Shown here piece after piece: positions 47,363 to 58,946 of a stretch of DNA of 64,000 bases. The stretch comes from Rhabditoides inermis (taxonomy: Eukaryota; Nematoda; Chromadorea; Rhabditida; Rhabditidae). The DNA is taken from the NCBI GenBank assembly GCA_963966185.1, contig CAWZYM010000149.1:200001-264000 (forward strand), written 5' to 3'. How positions within the stretch are numbered: the first letter of the stretch is position 1; each line of letters begins with the position of its first letter. The notes below the pieces were generated by a model. That model was not told where the DNA came from. It ran no database searches and saw nothing but the letters and a program-made list of their open reading frames with translations. Made by a program: the position numbers and the translations under genes.

Positions 47363-48018
47363 TACCTCCTTGGTGGTGAGGTCAAACGCCTTGTACGTGC
47401 TGGCTCGGTCGACGAGCATCGTCTTCTGTGGATGGGATGCGATGAGTCGAGCGAGAGACAGCGAGGCAGACAGGGCTGCAATCGAAATATTCCTCTTCTT
47501 ATTGCCTCCCCCTCCATAGTATTCCTTCGACCCCCGCAGAGTACTCATAAGTCTCTTGAATCGGAGCTACCTTTATATTTTCCTTTGCCATCCTCTCTAC
47601 ACCTTTCCCCCTTCTTCTCTCTCTCTACACCTAAACTACATACATGCATTCTTCTCGCGGTTTCACATGTGTCTTTTCATATCTGAACAGCATTCCCCGA
47701 AATTCACATCTTGTCACATTGTTTCACGATATCTTATCGAACCGACAACTAACCGTTACGAACAAAAAGTAAGTTGTTTGGAATCCGTTATACCAAGTGA
47801 CCAAAGACCATAAGCGTGTCACCCACCCTGTCCCTGTTCGACCACCCGATTGGCGAGGCCCATTCGCTCCGCCTCCTCACTGCCCACCTCCCGACCCGTC
47901 AGGATCAGGTCTAGGGCACGACCCTGGAAGGAGGGGGTGAGAGAGCGCGAGAGAGAGAGAGCGAGAGAGAAAGAGAGGGAGAGAGAGACGGAGAGGGAGA
48001 GTGAGAGAGAGGGAGAGG

Positions 48019-48067
<49 letters not shown>

Positions 48068-48907
48068 CACCATTCCGACGACTCGCGGCAGTCGCACCGT
48101 GCCGCCGTCGATGAGTGGCACACCGACCTGGACGAATCAATCGATAATCAATCAATATCCAATCGATACCCACCTTCCGACAGAACACTCCCATGCGCGC
48201 CGAGCGGGAGACGACACGCAGATCGGCTGGAAACGGATCGATAAATCAATAATCAATATATACTCACCCAGCAAAGCCAGCTCGATCCCCCCGGCCACTG
48301 CGTATCCCTCGATTGCCGCGATCAGAGGTTTCGACAGGCTCATCGCGGTGGGGCCCTATGTAGAATGGAGTACTGTAGTGGGATACAGTGGTTTACAGTA
48401 TGATATTGTTAGGTAAGATTAGAGATACGGTGTACCATGTATCTGTACTTGACGACAAAGTCGACATCGGCCGTGGCGTAGTCGCCAGAGGACACTTCGG
48501 AGAGATCGTAGCCCGCGCAGAAGTTGCCGCCTGAAGCCACGCCCACATAGACCCCGCCTACCGCCGCCTCTGTCTCCGCCCACCTTCTCCGTAGAGGATG
48601 GCGACTTTGGCCGAGTCATCGCGCTCGAATTGTTCAAAAGCGGCGACCAACTGCTTGGCCGTCGGGTGGTTAACACAGTTCTTTTTCTGAAATCAATCGA
48701 TAATCGATCGATAATCAATCAATATCACACCTCCGGTCGATTTATGCCGATCAAGAAGACCGGACCGTCACTGCGCGTGTTTACTGCAAAGTATTTTGAT
48801 GATAAGGGCTTGAAACGTATCGGTGGGAACGTACCGAGGCTCATGTCTCTCTTGATCAGCTGTTTGGTTGCGAGACGCGGCGGCAACCGGAGTATCGATC
48901 GCAGCAT
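46994..48907 (-). CDS. Enoyl-CoA hydratase/isomerase (crotonase) family protein, probably mitochondrial
   Basis: Eleven exons in phase: 48907-48835, 48783-48731, 48686-48584, 48530-48436, 48355-48268, 48226-48174, 48127-48071, 47923-47827, 47475-47366, 47139-47085, 47034-46994; 274 residues, the usual crotonase size. The N-terminus (MLRSILRLPPRLATKQLIKR) is a plausible mitochondrial leader. Family hallmarks are PVFLIGINRPE, FCAGYDLSEV (oxyanion-hole CAGxD/N), LSKPLIAAIEGYAVAGG, GGTVRLPRVVG and LTGREVGSEEAERMGLAN. The two catalytic Glu of ECHS1-type hydratases are not in place: the PEI segment reads FCRKVGVP, and the second Glu position is Asp (GRALDLILTG). Bacterial and nematode relatives with GVPLIDGGTVRLPR share this, so chemistry may differ. 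Introns carry (CT)n on the sense strand or short ATCGATT motifs. Confidence 0.88.
47142..47365. repeat. (GA)n in hydratase intron
   Basis: About 200 bp of GA-rich repeat on the plus strand (CT on the sense strand) filling intron 47140-47365. A second tract fills intron 47928-48070. Confidence 0.9.
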
Positions 48908-49378
48908 AGTGGCAAGGGCAATTCACACGGGTGAATGATAATGATAAGGAGATAGCGGACAAGGAAGAGAGAGAGACGAGTGAAATGAACGCGTTTGATT
49001 GTAAATTATTATTGTTGCAAACGAAAAAGTCTCGAAAGTGAGCAAATAAACATTGATGATTGATGACTGAGTGTGTGAAAACAAAACTACAAGCTACACC
49101 TACAACGTTCGCGTGTTAGTATCGTTTGACCTCGCTTCGCTATGTTATTGCGGATCCACTACAAATGAGTTGTTTTGTGCAAAAGTACGTTTTATTTACA
49201 GTTTCGAAACAGTTACAGTATCCCTTATCTGACTTGAGCAATGTATAGACGGCTCTGTCCGTGCGTTCTTTGCTCTTGTCTCTTGTCATTGTTTGGTTCA
49301 AAGGGGTCAGGCGAGACGGGGTGAGATATGCCAACAACGTGGGTTCCCCCTTTTTGCAGGTGCAGACAAGATAGAGAT

Positions 49379-49441
<63 letters not shown>

Positions 49442-49458
49442 GGAGGGAGGGAGGGAGG

Positions 49459-49520
<62 letters not shown>

Positions 49521-49747
49521 AAAGATATCTTGCATACGTGGTGATGGTGACATTCCGTGATAACGGTTGGTATACTTGGATGTTCTGGATTCTGGAATGT
49601 ACTGATATCATAGAAAACGTATCATCGATAAGCGAGCTGTCTAGATAAATGAAACCGCAGGGTTCACGAAAGGACATTTCACAGACGATCTTTTGAACTT
49701 TTCGAGTTCGTTTACTAATTATTGTTCATGATTTTCTGAATTTCAGA
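48908..49747. other. Divergent intergenic region with (GA)n/(GGGA)n
   Basis: Between the divergent hydratase and sphingomyelinase starts. 49376-49516 is (GA)n with a central (GGGA)n block. The remainder has no coding signal. It presumably contains both promoters, but no element could be identified. Confidence 0.5.
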
Positions 49748-51157
49748 ATGCAGTTTCGCACCTTCTTGTTATTATTGTTAGCAGTATGTGTTAGCAGTAC
49801 AAACATACGTGAGTAAATGAAGAAGCAGAGTAGTAATGAGCCACAAGAGACGAAAGAAACCACGTAGTACCCGTAAGCAGTAACCCAGCCTGAATGATTG
49901 TGAACAATTTCAGACAATGATAAATCCGGCAAATGTAAGACGTGCGATTTTCTCGCCAAAATGATGCATACTCTGTGGGGGGACAAGGTATGGTTTAAGA
50001 AGTTCACTCAATTCCCACTTTTGTTATGTCCTTTATGTATCTCTCGCACCAAAACCACTAAACCGAATTCCAGCATGTGATTTGATTTTGAAGTTATTTG
50101 CCTAGTGAAACATATACTCATGGTTGTGTCAACCTAGGTTCTGGATGAGTGCATGGGTCCTCTACTCACCTACATGTGTACGAATCTGGATGTGGAAGAC
50201 CACTTTGTGTGTCAAGGAATGAGCAGCAACTTCAAGGTACTCGAGTAGTTGCATATTATTCAAGTTGTTTATACTTTTACAGTTATTGTTTTTATAGTTA
50301 TTTATACGTACTTAATAGTTAATCATGACCACACTTATAAAATTGTCTAGGAGGAATTCATCTACATTGCCGGCAAGCTGATAATTACTCCCGAGGAGAT
50401 CTGTTCGATTTTCGTAAAGGTTGGTAATAGTTCTATTTGTTACGTTTCAGCAGTCGGGTATGTTTAGTTGTCATTTCATAATGTAATGTGTCGTTGGTTA
50501 GTGTTGAGACAAAAACAAAATACAGGATTGAGGATGGTGGTTGTGTGACAAGAGTTGAAGAAGATAAAAAAAAATTAAAAAACTTAAGATTCAAACCAAA
50601 TCGTTTAGGATTGTGGCGAGTCTCCGCTCAACAAAACCTCCAACTGGCTGCTTCCCATTCCTGGCAACAAACCGCCAGTTGTGGATGTGACTGTGAAGGT
50701 TCGCGTTACGTTTCACAGTTACAATTAAAACCACTCTTAGTTTAAATGGAACAATAAAGTTTATTTGAGTTCTAATCACTTCAGCCCAACCAACCGACGC
50801 TGCAAGTGCTTCACTTGACCGATCTGCACATAGACACGCAGTACGAAGTGGGAAGCGAGGCGGACTGTAATGTGGTGAGTACCACCTACTGTTACTACTG
50901 TAGTGGTTTTATAACTTTTTATCTCTATAGATAGCGTAATTTTAGAACATACATTGTTTCTGTATTTACATTTCAGGGAGAAAAACACACCGGGCCACTG
51001 CCCCTTCAGTGTTGTAGACCTCTGCAGGATCCGAATGTAAGCGTATCGATCATTCAAATACTCGAAATTCATGTTTAGGAAGTCACCGACCCTAAGAAGA
51101 ACCACACCAATATTCGACGGGCTGCTGGAAAGGTGTGTTTACAAACAATCCGTGTTT

Positions 51158-51191
<34 letters not shown>

Positions 51192-54029
51192 ACAAATAAA
51201 AAAATTGCAGTGGGGCAGCTATGGCATGTGTGACACTCCGTATTGGACAGTGGAGAACATGCTGCAAGACATACAGAAGAGGGTGGCCAAGAAGGAGTAC
51301 GAGGTATGGAAACTCTTTCTCTCTTTCTCATATCTCGCTCTCTCTCTTTCTCTTCTTTGTCTCCCTCTCTCATCTCTCTTATCTCTCTTTTCCTCTCTAT
51401 ATGCTGAGTTAGCACAAACTGAGTATTGGTTTGTTCGTACCGTTCCCAGCACACGCTCTTTCAGATCGCGTACGTTGTTGTTTCTGGGGACCTGGAGAAC
51501 CACGCAGAGTGGACCTACACCCACGAGGGTCACATTGCTATGGTATGAATCGGGAGGAAACTATGATGGCTATACTTATCTTGTTATCTAGCTAAAGATC
51601 ATTGCCAAGTTACCGATATGGAATATTTTATGGTTTGGTTGAAACGTAATGGTTCATGTGATGTGTTCAGATTCACAATGTATCTTCTCTCATCCGCTCG
51701 TATCTACCGGGAGTGAATGTCTACTTCACTATTGGCAACCACGAAGGAGTGCCCATTGACAAGTGAGCGCCTGCGAATATGTAATAAGCCATAATGATGA
51801 TACTCTAATACGTTTCAAGATATGTTTTTGTTTGTGGATGCAAATGCGAAATTAATTCTTTCTCAATCGAAGTGCTACAAAACAACAACTACATTTATGT
51901 TGTTATCTACCTGATCTTACGATGACCGAAAATCTTTCATACGTTTCAAGATATGTTTTAGTTTGTAGCCACAAAGATTGAAATAATTGTATTCAGTGGT
52001 ATTCACTTTCCAACTGTTTTCATCAAAATGCGTCATTGGGTATCCGTGTCACAAAAACAAAATGCAGAGCACTGAAGGCGTAACAAACCGGACAATCACT
52101 AAAGGTGATAATGGAAACTGAAAAAAAAGATTCTCTAAGTCTAGCTTCGCTCCCCGCTGGACGCCGGCCGAATTCCAGCCAGACTGGCTGTACGGCGCGA
52201 TGGCAGACGCCTGGAAGGGCTGGATCACAGACGAGGAAGAGAAGATGCTCAAGTAGTGAGTGACACTTTCAAAAATTCGGACCGCTGTCCACTTTCCGTG
52301 AATGAAGATCGCGTAACATGTGACGAGTGATGCTCAAATAGTGAGTACTGTCAAAGATTCGCACACTACGTATTAGAAATTTCATGAAGTATGTTGCAAT
52401 CAGTGTTTTTCCAGCAATGGCTGCTACATGACGAAACCGGCGCCGGGATTGCGACTCATCTCACTCAACACGGGGCTGGGGGAGAGCAGGAATTTGTGGG
52501 TGGAGAGAGGGAGGGAGGGAGGGGGAGAGGGAGAGAGACTGGGAGGGAGGGAGGGAGGGGGAGAGGGAGAGAGACTGGGAGAGAGAGAGAGAGAGAGACC
52601 TTGTTCAGCTACATGTTCGTGAACCAGACCGACCCGGATGGCAGCATGTCTTGGTTCATCCGGCAACTGGAAGACGCAGAGAAGGCGGGCGATAAGGTAT
52701 ATCCGAAAATACACTAAATGATATGTTTTTATGCCAAAGATTTGCTGTATTTTTCTTATTTATTCTCAGTTTCTCAACCAAGCATACGTTTCAAAAAAGT
52801 ATACATGTGGAGGATATGCGAGGAGATTAATGATACCTTGTCCTTTGAAAGTGAAATACCTTTCATGTTATCTGTATATAAAGCAGTTAAATAATGTTTC
52901 CAATTAATGATGTTGTTGTTGATTATCCAATCGACTGTCAGGTGCAAGTGATCGGGCACATTCCTGGCGGAGGAGGGGATGCGCTGGAGGGGTGGAGCAT
53001 CAACTACTACAACGCCATCAACCGGTACACAGCTGCTTGTCATTCACTCAGTGTCTAAAGAATAATCACGGAAAATCCTAATCCTCCGTTTCTATTTCTC
53101 AATTTTTCAAATGATTTTGTCACTCTGATCTGTTTCTGATCCTCAAACTTCTGTACCACTCTGCAGTTTTAGATTCTTCACTTGCACACTCTTTCAGGTT
53201 CGAATCCACAGTTGTCGGTCAGTTCTTCGGTCACACTCACTCCGAGCAGTTCTATCTCTCATTCGAGAATCCCAATGATAGCAAAAGCCGACCGACTGGG
53301 GTGATATACAGGTGTTTATCATACATTTCAAACTATGATTATACGATTTTTATTGAATTGTTCATTCAATGTGTTCTAGTTATGCTGTTCTCAACAATAT
53401 TTTAGCACATATATTTCCAGCGCTCCGTCTGTCACTCCCAACTACAACTTCAACCCTACTTACCGAGTCTACACACTGGACGGGGGACACGCCGACGCTA
53501 CCTATGTACGTTGCTCATATATTACTTGTATTATGTACCTACGTTTCATGACCACTACCTATAATAATATATTGTGTGTCGAGAATAGTAATTGTCATCA
53601 CGATCCCTTTCATTCTACTAATGTTCCAAAAATGAAACAAACAAAGTAAATGTTTTCCAGCAAATCCTCGACTGGTCCGAGTACTTCCTCAATCTCACCA
53701 CAGCCAATGCACACACGGAGGACCCGGAGTGGGAGATGCTCTATCAATCCGTCAAGCAGGTGAGAAGATTCTCAGATGCTGCCAGTATGTGAGAATACTC
53801 AACATGTTTCAAATGCGATCAGTTTGTTTGCAAAGTAAGTTAAACGTGTTTCAAAGTTTAAATTGGTAGTTTGAGGACGGATACTTTTATATTTTTCTTT
53901 TTTCGACGCTCAATTCTTATTGTCAGGAGTACTCGCTGGAGTCTCTCACTCCTACGGCCTGGAACGATCTGCTGACGAGAATGGAGAAGGACGACGCGCT
54001 ATTCCAGAGATACTACCAGTGAGACCCCT

Positions 54030-54075
<46 letters not shown>

Positions 54076-54452
54076 ATGTCTCATTCCAGCAACTTCTTCC
54101 GTCGCTCTGACGTTGGCAGGTGTGAAGGTCAGTGTCAGCGTAACCTGCTCTGCACAGCCAGGAAACTACACCACAACGATCACTTGTGCAGTGAGGACAC
54201 TGTAAAGGTACGCTGGGGTCAGGACTCATACATACCTCTCTTCCCAATCTAATATGATGTATGTAGTGAAAGCGCGGTTCCTTGACCGTCTGAAATCAGA
54301 ACCCATAACACTTCCTGTGCTTGCAGATGCCTACGCTGTCCACTTTGAATGGTGAGAACGAGAATGAGGAAGAGTTGCGTCGCTCGCGTCTCGCGCACGG
54401 CTTGCTGGAGAGATACGCGAGATCCAAGCTGGATGATGCCTGTCCGCTGTGA
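49748..54452 (+). CDS. Secreted acid sphingomyelinase (ASM family)
   Basis: Twenty-one exons, all in phase: 49748-49808, 49914-49987, 50138-50236, 50351-50419, 50609-50698, 50785-50874, 50977-51036, 51079-51132, 51211-51303, 51465-51542, 51671-51762, 52145-52255, 52415-52499, 52598-52696, 52942-53024, 53198-53311, 53421-53505, 53661-53759, 53927-54018, 54090-54207, 54327-54452; 623 residues. It has a signal peptide (FLLLLLAVCVSS), then a saposin-B domain (CKTCDFL ... CMGPLL ... CSIFVKDCG) that presents lipid. The metallophosphoesterase follows with zinc/catalytic motifs HLTDLHIDTQY, VSGDLENH, IGNHEG, IGHIPGGGGD and FFGHTHSEQFY, and a Cys-rich C-terminus (CEGQCQRNLLC). This is the order of human SMPD1 and worm asm genes, which hydrolyse sphingomyelin to ceramide in lysosomes or outside cells. 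All motifs are intact. The acceptor of exon 14 is unusual: it ends in a (GA)n tract (GAGAGAG then ACC). Confidence 0.93.
52501..52597. repeat. Purine-rich (GA)n/(GGGA)n intron
   Basis: Fills the whole of sphingomyelinase intron 52500-52597 on the sense strand and lacks any pyrimidine tract before the acceptor AG. It contains a tandem 40-bp block (GAGAGGGAGAGAGACTGGGA, repeated near 52522 and 52562). Confidence 0.9.
54034..54071. repeat. (CT)n in sphingomyelinase intron
   Basis: Pure CT repeat on the sense strand close to the acceptor of exon 54090-54207. Confidence 0.9.
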
Positions 54453-54721
54453 AGTACATACGAATGCATAATTGATAAAAGATTTTCACAACGTTAATTT
54501 CTGTAACCTTCGTCACTTGCTTGCTCTTTCCTGCAGTTTGTATGTTTTCTTGTACTTAGGAGTAAAAAAAAAGTTCTAATGAATCAAATATCACAATATC
54601 CAAGGAAATAAGTATGCCGCTCGAAGCACCTTGAATAGATTGCAACAATAAAAAGACACAGAATGCAACGATTATATTACAACGACAACGTGATAACGAT
54701 AAAATACAATTACAACTGCAA

Positions 54722-56916
54722 TTACATGTACAACGATGTGTGACTATTCGACTCGTGACGTACACGCGTCATATTGACTGACTGAACGATTGTGGAGGTT
54801 TTCTGGGTGGCTGAAGTTTTTCGGCAGAATTGACGGAAGACTTTGTTCATTTCGCGATGCAGGCAAATGTAGACGACAACGTTAGTGCTTCCAGCCAATA
54901 GCAGACCAGCTGAAACAGAATAGTTGGAGCAACAACGCTTTGAACGCACGAATTCCAATCAGTGCTAAACCTGGAAGACTTGCTCTTCGAAGATAGAGGA
55001 CCTATTCGTTCTCTCCTGCCCGCTCGTAGCGCAAACAGCGCGAGAGAGACAAAGAGAATTAGAAGATAAGAGAGTGCGCAGAATTTCGGTATGGAAACTT
55101 TGCGCTCACTTCAGTGCGGGAATGTTTCTGATCAAACGCGCGCACGTATGTAAAACTTTTGTTCAACCTGTGTCGGAGTGATCGTGACACATAAATCCAT
55201 AAATGAATACGAATCATCAGCAATAAGTCATCTTTTTTTGAAATAAGTCATCTTTTTTGAAATAACCATACTCACTAATATAGAAGGGCCCAACTATCGA
55301 GAAGATGTAGTTGCCGAACATCTTGAAAAAGCCAACGAACACTGAAGGAATCGTGATGAACAGCTGGAAAAAGGACTTTACATGTTTATCCGAGTGACGT
55401 CATACTCACAATACACACTAGTAGTATAGCGAGTGAGAGCATGTTGACTTGTGTCCGCTTCTGTTGTTCCTTGTTCGAATCATGCGATTTGTGCTCAAGC
55501 CCGCGAAGCTTAAAACAGGTAAGTTAAGTTTGTTTTGTTTTTTGTTCGTTGCGGTCTTTTTTTAACACTCCCAAATGCTTTCGAAAACATTTCGGAATTG
55601 CTTTCGAGATGACTGAACGCATCTTTAATTGCACTACTCCTGGGAATCAGTGTTGTCATGGTTATCTTCTTCATTTCCTTATTAGAATCCGATTGACATT
55701 TGAAAAATTAGGATGTGATAAATTGCGAACCTTTACAATGACAGCTAGAGTGAGAAACACGAGAGTGAGTCCGAGAACCTGAAACAAAGAAACTTACAAA
55801 ACTACGATCACTGGAAATGAAAAATAAAGGAATGAACTGGAAATGTTTAGTGATGTGTAAACCTGTAAAGTACAGAGGATTCAGTCAAGGTCCACACGAG
55901 TTCTTACGATTGTGCGATACCTTCATTCTTATACACTTGTCGAAATTAGGAGACTGAACAAAAAAAACAAGCAGTGCCCACCATATTACTGATTCCCCAG
56001 TAGTAGCGAAAGTTATCACTGACAAAGCAGCCGATACTAGCGCAGTTGTATTTCACCTGAAATCAACTGTGTGTTGAACTGAAAATACAAGGTGACACAC
56101 GTCCATGTATTTATCATTGAGATTGAACTCCAGTATAACGTCTAAGATGCCTAGAGTGACTCCTATGAGGAGTGTTCTCACGCAGAATCTGGTTTGGTTT
56201 TTGAGGCGATATGTGACCGGCCAGCAGAGAGCCTGAACAGGAATGTTTGATCGTCTGATTCTGACGTTAGCATCATATATCTGATAACTTGTTTCCCACC
56301 GCGAACAAGCACTAACCATGTTATCACTGATAAGTACTAACGCATTACCAAAAGTTAAACTCACCGAAAGTCTATCGATGGCTATAGCTATTGTGATGAC
56401 GCAGTTGATTTTGATCTGCATTGGCAGCGGAGCCGCGGAGACCATGATGTAGTGTGGATCGTATGCTAACACATCCGCTCGCCAGTTTACAGTCATGTAA
56501 ATGACATAGGGCATCGCTGCAATTGAAGGTACTTCGATGAAAAAAATCATGCTGCGTCCCAAGTCCCCATCACTACAATTTCGTTTTTACGTACGTGTAC
56601 GTTTTCCGAAATGGATGTCGTGATTAACGCAACCTAACAGTTGAAACGAAACGTATCAACTTCCGTCCTCCAAAAACAATGATAAAACCCAAACTCACTG
56701 GCTATTGCGTGTATGAAATCTGTGAAAGCTAATACGAGAATGAGGCGTAGTGCTCGGTTGTGTAGCAGTCGTTTCGAGCTGAGAAATCAAAGTACTGGAT
56801 AATTATGTTTCAGCCAACCGGAAGAACATTGCGATGACGAATCCATTGAGTATAGATCCGAGTATCTGCAGACAAAAGATGACCACGTCGCATATCAGAA
56901 ATGTCGTGTTCGGCAT
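54722..56916 (-). CDS. Serpentine chemoreceptor (Srbc-like 7TM GPCR), copy A
   Basis: Nine exons: 56916-56819, 56778-56699, 56516-56365, 56232-~56101, 56055-~55981, 55778-55731, 55508-55410, 55363-55276, 54909-54722; about 319 residues, the normal size. TM1 is in FLICDVVIFCLQILGSILNG. TM2 follows SSKRLLHNRALRLILVLAF. TM3 precedes IAIAIDRLS (a DRY-like position). TM4 is in VRTLLIGVTLGILDVILEF. An extracellular Cys pair (NCASIGCF) precedes FRYYWGISNMVLGLTLVFLT, a pattern typical of nematode Srbc receptors. Then come TM6 (LAILLVCILFITIPSVFVGF) and TM7 with the STNVVVYICLHREMN tail. Nematode chemoreceptors of this class usually work in sensory neuron cilia; ligand unknown. The Srbc assignment is by motif resemblance and could be a neighbouring class (Srt, Srx). 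Confidence 0.82.
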
Positions 56917-57854
56917 TTATGTTCTTCAAAACCAACTGAAAACAAAAAGATGACGTGAGAATAACTTAATTTATAATAAAAATGATTGTGTTAATACATG
57001 GAAGAAGCGATTTTAATTCTATAACTATGAAGTCATTCGGTTCATGCTTATAACTTGCCTGTCTTGTCCGTACTGTACTTTTTTTTTGTTTCGCACGCGG
57101 TTAGTTACTGATTGAGTCCTTATTTTATAAAATGAAAACGAAGATGATTTAATTAAATCATTGCACTACGTGACGTGATAGGTGCATAGGTGAAAGTAAG
57201 TACAAGGAAGTCAAGGATTAGAAGGTTTGAGAAGACCGTATAACAACGAACAACGATTATCTGCACGTGAATAATGTAGCTATGAACGGATAGAAAGCGG
57301 AAAAAATTGAACAAGTATGGTTGAACTGGTCTGTCTGTTAATCTACATATCATAACTCCATCAAATTACTATAATTCTCTGACGCGGAAGGGAATACTAA
57401 TCAACTAATCACATCATCATTGCAAAGAAGTAATAATTGCTCTAAGTTACCGCACCGTTTGTGAAGTTTTTATGTCGACATGACTAAGTAAATTAGATAA
57501 TATCTATTTTACTGTATCGGTCTTATACACATATCAGTATCTTGGAAGTCTCGCGACTTCACGTCTGTCTTAGAAATGCATCCAAGCAATGTTTTAAGAA
57601 ATGAAAACGTTTTGAGATGAGGTGTCAGCGATGTTTTGAAAAACTGTGCTTATTTGATGATGTTTCGATACCGTCTGTGGATCAAAAGAAGTTTCGCAAC
57701 AGCGGTTATTTTTATGTTCATTTTATGTTCAAAAATTAAATAATAACAATTACAAATATCCTTGCGGTCTTTTGGCTTTCGATAATGAGCATATATGAAG
57801 TCGATTTGAAACGCAAAATCTTCACACAAAATCTACTGAAATCTACTGTATGTG
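56917..57854. other. Intergenic between chemoreceptors
   Basis: AT-rich, with no exon. It presumably includes the promoter of copy A. No repeat was recognised. Confidence 0.5.
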
Positions 57855-58946
57855 TTATGGGCTGACTATGGAGATTTTCTTGACGTCTGAAGATTTTCGG
57901 AAGAATTGGCGGAAGACTTGGTTCATTTCTCTATGCAGGGAAATGTAGACGACAACGTTGGCACAGCCAGCGAATAGCAGACCGACTGAAACACGATCGT
58001 TGAAGCGACATGATTACATTGCGATGTGGCATCTATTAAATATTGAATTATTTTTTCAGAAACTTATTGGTTCTAAGTTTATAAAGTTCTAAAACGGTTT
58101 GAATATGGGAAATTTGACTTTTTCGAATCGCAACTTTTTGCGAACATAGAACTATATAACCATAATGTAAATATGACCCTAATGATTTTAGTGTAATTGT
58201 CAGTCCAGATGCTCTAGCATTGACCAATATAGAAGGGGCCAACTATCGTGAAGATGGGTAGTCCAAACATTTTGAGGAAGCCAACAAGCACCGACGGAAT
58301 CGTGATAAAAATCTGAAATTGTTTCGTGCATTCCATAATAAGATATTAAACTTTCCATAATAAGATATTAAACTCACAATACACACTAGAAGTATCCCGA
58401 GTGACAGCATATTCGCTTGTTTGAGCTTTCGTTGTTCCCCATTTGAATCAAGCAGTTTGTTCCCTAAACTGCGAACCTAAAAAAATATTTCTTGTTACTA
58501 TTATGAATCACTTCTCTTTTTTTTCGTTACACGCTAATTTGTGAATTGATCTTAACTGAACAGGTATACTTTCTTTTAAAAAATTGCAAACGTACCTTGA
58601 CAATGACGACGACAGTTAGAAACACGAGAACTAGTCCGAGAATCTAAACGAAAACTACAAATACTGATTCACTACTCGATACCCACCATATTGCTGATGC
58701 CCCAGTAGTAACGGAAGCGATCACCCACAAAACAGCCGAAACTAGCGCAATTGTATTTGACCTGACATAATCGGTGTTATAGTAGTAACACGGACATATA
58801 TTCACCTGTATGTCTGTGAGTTTGAACTGCAGCACAACGTCTGTGATGCCTAGTGTGCCTCCTATGACGAATCCATTGAGTATGGAACCGAGTATTTGCA
58901 GACAAAATATGACCACGTCGCATATCAGAAATGTCGTGTTTGACAT
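57855..58946 (-). CDS. Serpentine chemoreceptor copy B with internal deletion of TM2 to TM4
   Basis: Six exons in phase: 58946-58806, 58761-58687, 58643-58596, 58476-58378, 58312-58225, 57985-57855; 193 residues. Exon 1 begins like copy A (NTTFLICDVVIFCLQILGSI) through NGFVI, then continues directly into GGTLGITDVVLQFKLTDIQ. That is the second half of the exon-4 region of copy A (GVTLGILDVILEFNLNDK). The exons for TM2, TM3 and part of TM4 are absent, yet the frame is open and all later exons correspond one to one with copy A. With about five hydrophobic segments it is unlikely to be a normal GPCR. It could be a pseudogene on the way out or a truncated partner protein. Confidence 0.75.
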
